Source: Nigrospora sphaerica (lineage: Eukaryota; Ascomycota; Sordariomycetes; Amphisphaeriales; Apiosporaceae). Taken from it: 64,000 bases of DNA. The DNA lies in assembly GCA_018287875.1 (NCBI GenBank), contig JAGVVL010000013.1, positions 3,162,001 to 3,226,000 on the forward strand, given 5' to 3'. The translations under genes were made by a program, and so were the position numbers. How positions within the stretch are numbered: position 1 is the stretch's first letter; each line of letters begins with the position of its first letter. The notes under the pieces were generated by a model. It searched no databases, was not told the DNA's origin, and saw only the letters and a program-made list of their open reading frames with translations. Positions 36,391-46,541 of the stretch are shown one piece after another.

Positions 36391-37281
36391 ATGGAAACCT
36401 TGTACAGCGCCCTCGGCAGCGTGAGCCAGACGGCCCTGGTGGGCCTGATGCGCTACGGGGCCGGATCGGTGACGCCGGCGCCGCAGCCGGACGAGGTGTT
36501 GCAGGTGCCGTCGCGGGACGCCGGCCGGACGATCAAGGTGCACGTGTACCGGCGGGCGGACGCGCCGCGGCCGGCGCCGGTGCTCGTCAACTTCCACGGC
36601 AGCGGCTTCGTGCTGCCGCTGCACGGCAGCGACGACGCCTTTGCGCGGCGCGTGCGCGACGGGACGCCGTACGCCGTGCTCGACGTGCAGTACCGGCTGG
36701 CGCCCGAGCACCCGTTCCCGGCGGCGTGCGAGGACGCCGAGGACGTGGTGGCGTGGGCGCGGGGGCGGCCGGCCGACTTCGACACGGCGCGCGGCGTGGC
36801 CGTCAGCGGCTTCAGCGCCGGCGCCAACCTCGCTCTCGGCCTCGCCGCCGTCGCCCTGCCGCCCGGCGCCGTCACCCGCCTCGCCGCCTTCTACCCGCCC
36901 TGCGACATCGCCGCCGACCCGGCCGCCAAGGCCGCCCCGGCCCCCGGCGGCCGCCCCATCCCCGCCTTCGCCGCCCGCCTCTTCGACGCCTGCTACGCGC
37001 CGCCGCCCCAGGACCGCCGCGACCCCCGCGTCTCGCCCCTCTACGCGCCCCCCGACCGCTTCCCCGACCACGTCCTCCTCGTCACCTGCGACCACGACGC
37101 CCTCGCCCCCGAGGCCGAGGCCCTCGCCGACAAGATTCGCGCCGTGCCCGGCAAGCACGTCGTCCTCCGGCGCATCGAGGACGCCGACCACGCCTGGGAC
37201 AAGAAGTGCCAGCCCGGGACGCCACAGGAGGCCGCCCGGGACGAGGCTTACGACCTGGTGGTGAAGATGCTGTGCGAGTAG
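36391..37281 (+). CDS. alpha/beta hydrolase fold-3 (HSL-type) esterase
   Basis: Single exon of 296 residues from the ATG in GGGCCATGG context; an open frame extends upstream to 36265 but that part is Arg/Pro-rich and lacks similarity. Fold-3 features in order: oxyanion-hole NFHGSGFVLPLHG (a Ser replaces the second Gly of the usual HGGG), VLDVQYRLAPEHPFPA, the nucleophile elbow GFSAGANLALGL, the Asp in VTCDHDALAPEAEALA and the His in DADHAWDKK. This makes a complete Ser-Asp-His triad, so activity as a carboxylesterase/lipase on small acyl esters is likely. No signal peptide is seen, so probably cytosolic. Codon third positions are almost all G or C. Physiological substrate cannot be deduced. 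Confidence 0.88.
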   Translation: METLYSALGSVSQTALVGLMRYGAGSVTPAPQPDEVLQVPSRDAGRTIKVHVYRRADAPRPAPVLVNFHGSGFVLPLHGSDDAFARRVRDGTPYAVLDVQYRLAPEHPFPAACEDAEDVVAWARGRPADFDTARGVAVSGFSAGANLALGLAAVALPPGAVTRLAAFYPPCDIAADPAAKAAPAPGGRPIPAFAARLFDACYAPPPQDRRDPRVSPLYAPPDRFPDHVLLVTCDHDALAPEAEALADKIRAVPGKHVVLRRIEDADHAWDKKCQPGTPQEAARDEAYDLVVKMLCE

Positions 37282-37881
37282 AGGCATGTGGGTATTTTTA
37301 TTTTATTTTTAAATTCATGTTTGGGATTCAACGACGGTGGGACACCACTGCGAACTCGCGTGGCCGACGACCGCTCGCCCCCTCGGAGTGTCGGTGCGAG
37401 CCCCATGAATGACGAGAGAGGTGCTACTATCCAAGTCCGCTCGACAGGACGCGGTATGCTGGGCCGTGCGAGTGGGAACTGGCCCTTTTTTCTGTACCAT
37501 AAACACGTCGGCGTGAATCCTGGCCGTGTTCAGCCGTAAGAAAAACCAAGCAAACCTGATGCAGGAGCGAGGCGTAGTGTGATCTTCGCGGGGGGGTTGG
37601 CCACACAGGGGCCGCAGTCTAGTCTGAGGGCGCCCTCCCCTCTCCCGCGTCCCGTCCGGGTACCACTTCTCCTCCCTTTTGCCCGCCGTCGCCCTCGCAC
37701 CAGGTCCCCCGGCAGCCAATGCTTCGAGGACGGGGTGGGGATCCCCTCGACGGGGGAACCGCCCCAGAACGCAGAGAAAAAAAAAGAGAATGTTTTCGGT
37801 GTTCGTCCCCGCAGAGTCAGTCCCCTTCCATCTTTTTCTTTCCTGGTGTTTGTTTTTTCTCCGTCTCCCGGGCCCTTTTTC
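37282..37881. other. convergent 3' flank region
   Basis: Between the hydrolase (plus) and the small unknown gene (minus). No gene supported; contains T-rich runs consistent with 3' ends at about 37293-37316. Confidence 0.45.
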
Positions 37882-38214
37882 TTAGTGGGCGCGCTCCGAG
37901 GCGGAGGCGCCCTCGGTCATGCGGCGGAACTCGCTCTTGATGTCCTCGAGGAACTCGCGGGGCTGGTCGCGGACCATGGCGGCGCCGACCGAGGGGTCGA
38001 AGGCGAAGTACTTGCTGCCGCGGGCGAAGCCGACGAGGCGGTCGAGCGCCCACTCGCCGAGGCCGAGCCAGAGCCCGGCCACCTGCCGGCCGATGGCGTT
38101 GTCGCCCAGCGCCTTGGCCTGGAACGTCTGCCCCGTCGACCGCCTCAGCCCCGCCAGGATCGTCGACGCCAGAACCGCCAGCAGCGCCGTGTCGGGGAGG
38201 AGTCCGAGAACCAT
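37882..38214 (-). CDS. small protein of unknown function (110 residues)
   Basis: Single exon, start ATG at 38212-38214, stop TAG-complement at 37882-37884. Residues 1-22 are hydrophobic (LLAVLASTILAGL), either a signal anchor or a membrane helix. A second apolar stretch at about 45-62 (VAGLWLGLGEWALDRLVGF) is amphipathic. The C-terminus is acidic/basic mixed (QPREFLEDIKSEFRRM). Codon use is strongly GC3-biased and regular over the whole frame, and the protein sense is far better than any overlapping frame, so I consider it real. I do not recognise the family; small organelle or ER membrane proteins have this look. Lies alone between the hydrolase and the rhodopsin-like gene. Confidence 0.6.
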   Translation of the reverse strand: MVLGLLPDTALLAVLASTILAGLRRSTGQTFQAKALGDNAIGRQVAGLWLGLGEWALDRLVGFARGSKYFAFDPSVGAAMVRDQPREFLEDIKSEFRRMTEGASASERAH

Positions 38215-39465
38215 GGTGTCGTGGGGGGTTTCTTTGTTTTCAAGGGGGGAAGCGGTGCTGGGACGGCGAAAGGCGGCGATGGTTGTGTATATCGTCGTTG
38301 GTTGCGGGTGGGTGGTTGGCTGGTTGGTAGGTGGTGTGGGAGGGATGGAAGCGGGAGAGCGAGGTCGGCGCCGAGATAAAGTCTAAGGGATCCGCACAGG
38401 GGGGGGTAAAGAAAGCTGCGCGTAGGTTGAGCTTGGGTTGTTTGTATGTGCCTTAGGGTCGGGATGGAAACCTTGAGAGGACCAGGTCCACTGCTCCTCG
38501 AAATCCAATGTTGGTCACCCTTTCTCAGCCACGCACAAGCTTCCCCTTGGTCCGGGAGGGGTGCAGCAGAAATTAAATGCCATACACGGGGAGGGAAGAC
38601 TGCTTTGCCCCCCCCCCTCTCGCGTCCCCCTGAAACTGCCCCGGCTTCTTCTCACCGTATCGATAGGTAATCAAGCGCTTGCTTGTCGACAATCCCGCTT
38701 GGCCGTTTGCAGGAGGAGCGGTCAACGGCTACATCGGCTCCCACACGCACACATACACACGCACGCGCGAGGGGTTGGGAGAGAGAGAAAGCGAGAGGCT
38801 GAACCGAAAAGGCGTCCGGGCGCTTGGGAATATGCAAGGTGCCCCGCCGCACAACTCTGGGGCTGCTTAGCTCTCTCGGGGCATCGGGGGTCTCTATGCG
38901 CGCAATTCGGGAACACGGGCAGAACGGCAATGCTGCGCGAGGCTCCACGAAGGAAAAACTAGGGACCAAGAGAGGCTTGGTAGAGATACGGAGAAAGGAA
39001 CGTGTGCATCGCCCGTGTACACCACCAATGATACTGTGTGTACCATCCATTGCTACCCCCTGCAAGTGGTCCCTGAAAGATAGCTACAGCGGACGGGACC
39101 GTTCGCTTGGGAGGTGTGGGTTTCCCCCTTTCCCTCCTAGTCCAAGGAGAATCCACGTCGGACTGGCTAACAGCCGCCGTGAAATGTACCTCTATGTAAG
39201 TAAGCAACTCGTGGGAGCTTTGCGTGATGAACTAACTGCCTTCAAAGAGGTCGCTACTGGCCAACGCGGCTAAGCAGGGCAACAAATACCTACAATGGTA
39301 CATGAAAAAGACCCGTGTGCTTGGAAACGAACACGGACATATCTACATCCCATTTCGGGAGTCGGCGGCTACCCCTATGTATGGGTGGATACAAAGAAGC
39401 GCACAGGCTTCGTCTATTCATTTATAGTACGTTGCTTTTCCCGCCGCCCGAGGCTGGTCGCCGGG
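38215..39465. other. intergenic, no gene seen
   Basis: Upstream of the 110-residue gene and downstream of the rhodopsin-like gene. Imperfect CA-rich and GA-rich stretches at about 38740-38800; no gene motif found. Confidence 0.45.
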
Positions 39466-40981
39466 TCAGGGGTACATCCCCCGACGATCCTTTGTGTTTC
39501 CCAGCTCCACGTCCCGGTCGAGGTCCGAAGCCCCTATTGACCAGAACGTGCGCAAGCCGCGGGACCGCGTCCGGACGGGCGGGAGCGGCGTTATTTCCAC
39601 GAGGCCGGCCCTTTCGTCGTCGGTGGCCCGGCCCTCGCCGTCTTCGGTGCCGGCGAAGAGGGTGCCGAGGCTGCTGTGTCCCCGCGCCGTCGGCGTGCCG
39701 TGGGGGCGCCCGGGAGTCTTGTTCGGGGGACAGGGTGACTTGCTGCGCGGCTGCCGCGTCGCCCGCCATGCCGTGCGCAGCAGCGGCCGCAGCGCCGTGC
39801 AGGCCACCACCATGATGGACACGCACATCTCCGTCGTGGCCCATATATCTGGCGCGCCGTCGCGTCGTATCCGTCAGTTCCCCGCCTGAGTCAACGAAAC
39901 ACACCGCGGGCCCCGTGCACTACCTGCACCGCCCCCCCGGGGGACCACGACTTACAGAGCGAGATGTCGTTGCCGAGTTTCATCATGGTCACGAACCGGC
40001 CGGAACTTACGAAGAGCGTCACGACGCCCAAGGTGAGCAGAACCGTCAGGCCGGCCAGTTCCCTTTTGCTCCGGTGCCGCAGGCCCACGATGAGCGGCAA
40101 CGGCAGGAGGAAGACTGAAAAAGGGGGCGGGGCTCGCGCTGGTGTCAGATTCCATCGTACCGGGTCCGCCACGCCCGCCGGGGGCACTCACGCATGGATT
40201 CGCAAGAAATGCACAGCGACCAGTTGATGCGCATGAGCTGGACCGAGTTGAAAGCCGAGCACGCGTCCGGCCCGTCGTCCCTGACGCCCCCGGCCATCGG
40301 TCAGTCTACAGACGGACTCGCGAGTCCCCAATCGCCCGCCGTGAGGGGGATCCTACCAGTTCGTCGCCACATCCCTCCCGCACCAGAACGTGTCGGCGAG
40401 GACGGTGACGAAGAAGGCCGCGCTCGTGAAGGCGGCCACGAAACCGAGGGCCCGTCGCAGCCAGACCAGGTAGAGGGGGATGATGTAGTAGTAAATAGCC
40501 ACCATGGACAGTTTCGGGAGGTAGAGGCCGGCGTCGAAGAAGTAATTGGTCGCGAAGTGAACCTGTTCGCGCCCCGGCGTCAGCCCGCCCCCGGTTTCCC
40601 ACAACTCTTCTCCTATTCCGAAAGCCCGCCGCCACGGCGGTTCTCTCACCTGCTGACCTTGCCAATGAAGGCATTCTCCGATGCTTCGATATTCATGTAA
40701 CCCCCGCGGTAGGCCAGGGTGTCGCAGATGACCAGCCCCAAGGCGAACACGCAGGCCAGCACCAGGAGACCGTCGGACAGGTACAGGTGCCGCTGCTTCA
40801 TGCGGCGGCGCACGGCGATACGCAGGCCGACCAGGACGAAGGCGAGGGAGAGAAGGATCCATTCGCACACCTTCCCACCACCGTCAGCTTGGACTGTGCC
40901 ACCGAGCGGCGACCTGAGCTTAGCCGTCCCCTTTGGTTGCCCGGTGTATGTACGCACCATGACGTGTTCGGGTTGGATCAT
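39466..40981 (-). CDS. fungal rhodopsin-like integral membrane protein
   Basis: Six exons proposed in transcript order: 40958-40981, 40658-40870, 40357-40562, 40192-40280, 39956-40114 and 39466-39848; 357 residues, all phases consistent. Seven hydrophobic segments are recognisable, starting with EWILLSLAFVLVGLRI and including FDAGLYLPKLSMVAIYYY and FLLPLPLIVGL. The WDDGPDACSAFNSV block followed by INWSL, recovered by splicing exons 3 and 4, is the signature Cys-containing loop of the fungal rhodopsin (DUF/PF20684) family of GPCR-like proteins. There is no retinal-binding signature known to me here. The cytosolic tail is long (about 110 residues), polar and basic. The first intron (87 bp, GTGCGT...CTGAC...AAG) could be retained in frame, which leaves the N-terminus uncertain. 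Exon 2 ends at a weak GTCAGC donor. Confidence 0.78.
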
Positions 40982-42655
40982 GATATTCTGTACCCCGGTC
41001 TAGGGGCCTTCATTCGCTTCCCCTCTCGGCTCATGAGAGGAAAGGCCGAAAAGCAGTGGCGTAAAACTGCTCGGCAGAGGCCAGGATGGGAAGACGTTTG
41101 CAGTCCAACTACCTATGCCGTACATTTTGGCCCAGCTGTGGCCCGGCCATGGCGGGGAACAGAAGGGATGAAGTACCGGGCGAGACGAGCCGTAGGACGT
41201 AAGATGTGAATCATTCCTTCTGGGTAGCGTGCTCCTGAGAAGGTTTAGGGACATAGGGTCATACTGAACCGGGGACTTTAGAGTTTGCGCGCGCAACGGC
41301 GCAAGGACAGGAGGCCCTTCCCGTATTTGCCCCCTTCCCGTACCCGAGTCCGCCCTGGCTAAAGGCGGAGAATCCTAAGAGCCATTTCGATATTCCTGCT
41401 CTCCCCCACTGCAAGAGTAGTTTCCTTCATTCGTGACACGTCGCGTACCACTGACAATCGAAGACACATCCCCATGACGATCTGATGCTCTCGATGTGCC
41501 ACTCGTCCCCTACGTAGCCAATACGTATGCGCGCTCTCAGCCAAAGAGGGGGGGGGAAGGGGGAGAGCTCCGGCACTACAAAGAGGCGAGCGTTGGACCT
41601 GAGCAGCAACGCTGGTGGCCGGCACAGATCGACAGTTTGGGTAGCCAAGATCGAGACGTCGGCAGACGAGCAGTAGCTGCCGAAGTGCGAGAGCCGTAGA
41701 CCCAGCACGGCCTTGCCCATATGGTCCACGTAGGACTAACAAACTAGTGAAATGTTTAAATCCGGGCGAGGGCCTGGAAATTCCGAAGCTACCGGCGCAT
41801 CGCGCCCTGCTAAAGGACGCTCGGCCGGTATCCCGGCCCACTTTCCCCCAACGGGTGGTGCTGTATTCGTTTGTCCAGACGTGTATGGGATCTGCACGGG
41901 TTTGATCGCTTCTCACTGAAGCGCCGAACCGCGGGCCGGCTCCGGTAGTAGGGAACGGCTCGGAGGATGTTTTCCGATGGAGAGAAACCCGCGCCCCCGC
42001 GCGCAGGCTCAAAACACGACCGGAGGGCCATGTGGTTTTTCCTGTCAGACCCCGTTGTTTCACAATATGACCGCTCCCCCAACAGACACGACGTCAGCCC
42101 GATCTGCCAAGACGCTGGTCTTACCGTGTGCCCTATGGAGAACCGATTTAGGCGTATCTCGATGCTCTCTCTTAAAATATAAGTAGGCTTCGATCCGGGT
42201 CCTTGTCTTCGTCGTTGGGCAGTTGACCGGGCCGTCTCGGATACTAGCTGTCTTTTCGAAACCTCGGCTTTTCAGCCCCCAGCAAGATAGGCCTAAGCTT
42301 AAAGTGTATGGCGGCGGGATGCAAGCAACCTGGATCTGGCAGGTCGGTGACATATGATCAAGGTAACTGTGGTATACGCTTGTGCGGAGACCGGGCATAC
42401 GTAGAGTGGCCCAGTCAGGAGAAATACGATAACGGCTGAGCTTTGCTCCATATTGAGATTACATTCTGTCTATACCGATCGTCGGTCCTCCCGAGTTCCA
42501 GGGGAAGAGGAAACCCTCGCGTCTCTTTCTCTATCTCCCTCCCCCGTGGCAGGCAAAAAAATCAGCGCTCAGTCGAGAGGTGGCAATGACAAACGGCATG
42601 AAGGGTGGCTGAAAGGAAGTTCGCTTTTTATTCTATGGGTCTAAGTCGGAGGGGG
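40982..42655. other. 1.7-kb intergenic region, no gene seen
   Basis: Upstream of the rhodopsin-like gene and downstream of kynureninase. ORFs overlap on both strands without domains. No repeat recognised. Confidence 0.45.
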
Positions 42656-44242
42656 CTATGCGCTGGCAATGGCCTGTCTAAGAATTTCGACAAAGTCGAA
42701 GACGTCGACGAAGTTGCAGTACAGGGGCACGGGGGCGACGCGGACGACGTCGGGCTTCCGCTTGTCGCAGACGACGCCGTGGGCCTCGAGGGCGCGGCCG
42801 ACGGCGTCGAGGAGGCCGGGGCGCAGCAGCAGGCTCAGCTGGGCGCCGCGGCGGGCGGGGTCGGCGGGGGTGATGAGGCGGAAGGGGGCGGCGCCGGCGC
42901 CGGCGGCGGCGTCCCGGGCGGCGAGGCCGGCGAGCAGGTGGGCGGCGTAGGCGGTGAGGGCGAGGCTCTTGTCGCGCAGCTCGCGCATGGTGGTGCGCGC
43001 GAAGACGGACAGGGCGCCGGCGAGGCTCGCGAGGTCGACGGCGCTCGGGTTCGAGACCTGGAAGCCGCCGGCGCCGGGCGTCGGCCGGAAGTCGAGCGCC
43101 ATGTCGAAGCGCACGCTCTTGTCCTCGCCGTACCAGCCGGCCAGCCGCGGCCGGAACCGGAACCCCGCCGCCTCGGCCCCCGGCGCCGGCGCCTCGACCC
43201 GGCCGTGCTTGGCGTGCACAAAGGCCCCCGCGATGGCGCCCGGCCCCGCGTTCATGTACTTGTACGTGCACCAGACGGCGAAGTCGACGTCCCAGTCGTG
43301 CAGCCGCAGCTCCACGTTGCCGGCCGCGTGCGCGAGGTCCCAGCCGACGACGGGGACGCCCCGCTCGCGCGCGTACCGCGTGATGCGCTCCATGTCGAAC
43401 AGCTGCCCGCTGTAGTACTGGACGCCCGGCAGCAGCAGCAGCGCCGTCTCGTCGGCGTGCTCGTCGATGGCGCGTCGGATCTGCTCCCACGAGATGATGT
43501 AGTCCTCGTCGGGCTGGATCTGCACGAGGGACCGGCGCGGGTCCAGCCCGTGCCACCGGATCTGCGACTCGACGGCGTAGTAGTCGCTCGGGAAGGGCTT
43601 CCACTCGAGGAGGATCTTGTGCCGCCGCTCGCTCGGCCGGTAGAAGCTGGCCAGCATCAGGTGCAGGTTGACCGTGATGGTGTTCATGATGACAATCTCC
43701 TCGGGCGACGCTCCCACCAGGTCGCTCGACTGCCGCGCGCACTCGGCCGCCATGTCCTGCCACGCCACCAGCGGCGAGTTCCCGAGCGTCGTGAAGTGCC
43801 CGTTCACCCCGATCGACGCCCACGTCTCGAGCTGCGCGTCGACGTACCGGCGCACCGCCTTCGGCTGCGCGCCGAGCGAGTTCCCCACGAAGTACGTCGA
43901 CGTCACTTCGTCGTCGTCGCCGTGTGACGGCGCGTGGCCATTGGTCTCGCCGTTGGCGTGTCCATTGGTCTTGGCGCCGTTCGCGCCCTTGCTGTCGCTG
44001 CTCCCTGCGCTCAGGTTAGCCCCTGAATGCCCGGGGGACGACGGAGGCGCCGTACCAGGCAAGACGCCCGTAAGCGCCTTCTTCCTCAAAGACCCCCTCG
44101 TCGGTAGTATGAACTCGTCGCGCAGGTGCTTGACGGGATCCTGGCCGTTCAGGGCCTCGGCGTATTCTCTCGTGTTGGCATTGGCCGGGAACTTGGGGTC
44201 CTGGCCGGCCCGTAACCTATCGACAATCTGCTGGAACTCCAT
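42656..44242 (-). CDS. BNA5: kynureninase
   Basis: PLP enzyme that cleaves kynurenine or 3-hydroxykynurenine to (3-hydroxy)anthranilate plus alanine. The unspliced frame is 528 residues; an internal 51-bp segment (44005-44055) has all features of an intron (GTACGG donor, GCTAAC branch, CAG acceptor) and is a multiple of three, so the spliced protein would be 511. Landmarks: YFVGNSLGAQPKAV, GHFTTLGNSPLVAWQD, the P-loop-like MNTITVNLHLML, VGWDLAHAAGN with the PLP-pyridine Asp, and the Schiff-base lysine in WCTYKYMNAGPG. C-terminal PDVVRVAPVPLYCNF is also typical. An Asn/Gly/Ala-rich linker after residue 60 is unusual for the family. Head-to-head with an IDO gene on the plus strand. Confidence 0.95.
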   Translation of the reverse strand: MEFQQIVDRLRAGQDPKFPANANTREYAEALNGQDPVKHLRDEFILPTRGSLRKKALTGVLPGTAPPSSPGHSGANLSAGSSDSKGANGAKTNGHANGETNGHAPSHGDDDEVTSTYFVGNSLGAQPKAVRRYVDAQLETWASIGVNGHFTTLGNSPLVAWQDMAAECARQSSDLVGASPEEIVIMNTITVNLHLMLASFYRPSERRHKILLEWKPFPSDYYAVESQIRWHGLDPRRSLVQIQPDEDYIISWEQIRRAIDEHADETALLLLPGVQYYSGQLFDMERITRYARERGVPVVGWDLAHAAGNVELRLHDWDVDFAVWCTYKYMNAGPGAIAGAFVHAKHGRVEAPAPGAEAAGFRFRPRLAGWYGEDKSVRFDMALDFRPTPGAGGFQVSNPSAVDLASLAGALSVFARTTMRELRDKSLALTAYAAHLLAGLAARDAAAGAGAAPFRLITPADPARRGAQLSLLLRPGLLDAVGRALEAHGVVCDKRKPDVVRVAPVPLYCNFVDVFDFVEILRQAIASA

Positions 44243-44998
44243 GGCGGCTGGGCTGGGCTGGCTCGGGGGATGGATTGGTGACGAGAGGTCTCAGAACCCA
44301 AGACACGGCGGCCCCCCCGAAACCCTCTTTATAACCCGCGCGCGCGATTTCCTCGTTGACTCCATCGTGAGACCCCGGCCGCCCTGGTGTTCGACGAGCG
44401 GTTCCGACGGCTCGAATCGCAGGGCTGGACGACGAACCGGAGGCGGCGGATCCGCCGCGGAAGCCGTCCGACCCACAACCGGCTGGGTCGCGGGTGCGGC
44501 TCAACCATCAGCGCGGTGGAGACGGGCAACAGCCGCGATCCGTCTTCCGTCTTCCGCGCTTCCGCGCCTATCCGCCTGAGACACGGCGCTTCTCGGCTCG
44601 ATCTGCCATCGAGCGGCCACGGCCTATGCGTCGCCTCAAACGAAATTCACGCAGGTGACCCGGAAGATGACACAAGAAGTCGCATTGGCGAGTGGTCGCC
44701 GGTGGGCAAGGGGCCGGGGGCCGGGTCACCAAGGTTTGCTTCAAAAAGGAGAACGGCTGCGGTCCCCCTTCTCCGGCTTGGGAGCCAACCCAGGCTCACA
44801 CCTTGACGATACGAGTGTGACACGAGAAACCTAGATCCAATCCGCCCTCTTGTTTATCATCCATACCCTCCTCCTCCATTTTGCCTCGACGCAGGTTGAG
44901 AGTCTCCCAAGCTCGACCGGCCTTCCTTGCTTCCCGGTACTCTTCGCCACCGCGGCAATCCCGTCTTTCCCAGCCAATCCCGTGTCCTCGCCACCCCA
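44243..44998. promoter_or_regulatory. shared intergenic region of divergent kynureninase and IDO genes
   Basis: 756 bp separates the two start codons, so both promoters must lie here. An ATTGG (reverse CCAAT) is at 44684-44688 and a CCAAT at about 44970. A TTTATAA-like element at about 44328-44335 lies 90 bp from the kynureninase ATG. None of these proves co-regulation; the common pathway makes it plausible. Confidence 0.5.
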
Positions 44999-46541
44999 AT
45001 GTCCCCCCACGCTATCACGCCGTCGGTGCACGAGACGGTGGCCGAGTCCAAGAGTTACCTGGCCAGCAAGTTCGCCGTGACCCCGAATGGCTTCCTGCCC
45101 GCCGACGCACCGCTGGCCAGCCTGACAGACCCCTACTACGCACCCTGGGAGGCCCTTGCCCAGAAGCTGCCGCAGCTGATCCGGGATGGGACGCTGAGGC
45201 AGAGGGTCTGCGCCTTGGAGGTGCTTTCGACGGACAGGCTGAGGACGGAGGCCGAGTGGCGACGAGCCTATGTGATTCTGGGTTTCCTTACCCACGGCTA
45301 CGTCTGGGGAGGTTGCCAAGCTGCCGAGGTGCGTCCCCGTCTCCCCCCCCCCCCCCCCTCTGACACGACTCCCCCTCGGTTTCCCCCCGGCCACACCTCC
45401 AAGGCTAACAGGCGCGTTCCAGGTCCTCCCGGCCGCCGTCGCGGTGCCGTTCGTGAACGTGGCGGAGCACCTCGAGGTGCCGCCGGTGCTGACGTACGCG
45501 GCGTCGAACCTCTGGAACTTCAGCTGCCGGGGCGGGGGCGACTTCACCGACATGGGGGCACTGCGGTCGCAGGTGACGTTCACCGGGACCGAGTCCGAGT
45601 CGTGGTTCTTCATGATCTCGGTGGCCATGGAGGCGCAGGCGGCGGCGCTCATCGGGCCGGTGCTGCGGGCGGTGGAGGCGGGCGTGCGCGGGCGCGACTA
45701 CGGCCGGCTCGCGGCGGCGTGCGACGAGCTCGCCGCCGGCATCGGCCGCGTCGGCGCCCTGCTCGACCGCATGTACGAGCGCTGCGACCCCGACGTCTTC
45801 TACCACCAGATCCGCCCCTTCCTCGCCGGCAGCAAGAACATGGAGGCCGCCGGCCTGCCGCGCGGCGTCTTCTACCAGGCCGAGGCCGGCGACGACCCGG
45901 CCTCGGCCGCCGGCCGCGGCGCCTGGCGCCAGCTCCGCGGCGGCAGCAACGGCCAGAGCTCCATGATCCAGTTCTTCGACATCGTGCTCGGCGTCGAGCA
46001 CACGCACGAGGGCAACCACACGCCGCACGCCCGCGCCGGCCCGGCGAACCCGCAGCAGCAGAAGCCATCGGCCGAGGAGCCGCCCCGGAGCTTCCACGAG
46101 GAGGTGCGCGACTACATGCCGGGCCCGCACCGGCGCTTCCTCCAGCACGTCGGGCGCCAGGGCAGCCTCCGCGAGCTGGCGCAACAGCCGGCGACGACCG
46201 AGGCCCAGCGCGCCTTCGCCGCCGCCTTCACGGGCGCCACCGAGGCCCTGGGCCGCTTCCGCAACAAGCACATCCAGATCGTCACGCGCTACATCGTGCT
46301 GCCGGCCAAGCGCGCCGCCCTGCAGTCCCGGTCGTCGGCGTCGTCGGCGTCGTCGTCGTCGCCCGCCGGAACCGGCCGCCAAAACCTGGCCACGTCGTCG
46401 GCGGCCGCCGCGAGCGCCGACCCCGATGCGCCCTCGCAGGCCGAGCCCGAGCTCAAGGGCACCGGCGGCACCACCCTGATCCCCTTCCTGAAGCAGGCCC
46501 GCGACGAGACCTTTGAGGCCGGGATCCTACGGCGGTCATAG
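44999..46541 (+). CDS. BNA2: indoleamine 2,3-dioxygenase
   Basis: Two exons, 44999-45328 and 45423-46541, with a 94-bp intron containing a 16-base C-tract; 482 residues. The enzyme is haem-dependent and opens the indole ring of tryptophan to N-formylkynurenine, the first step of the kynurenine/NAD route. Family sequence includes LGFLTHGYVWGG at the end of exon 1, VPFVNVAEHLEVPPVLTYAASNLWN in segments after the splice, FTGTESESWFFMI, YHQIRPFLAGSKN, and the proximal-haem region SSMIQFFDIVLGVEH followed by YMPGPHRRFLQHV. The start was set at MSPHAI, the family-typical N-terminus, although an in-frame ATG exists at 44927. A disordered insert (Pro/Gln/His-rich) follows the haem His and a Ser/Ala-rich tract lies near the C-terminus; both are longer than usual. 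Confidence 0.95.
45343..45358. repeat. C16 homopolymer in the IDO intron
   Basis: Sixteen C in the first third of the intron, about 65 bp before the acceptor. Confidence 0.9.

Noticed and set aside
42605..43927. 440-residue plus-strand ORF over kynureninase
   Set aside because: Shadow of the kynureninase coding strand; no domain.
30946..46541. Secondary-metabolite cluster suggested by the AtaL-like protein, PNGase, esterase and IDO
   Set aside because: No PKS, NRPS, terpene cyclase, DMATS or P450 gene is present in this stretch.
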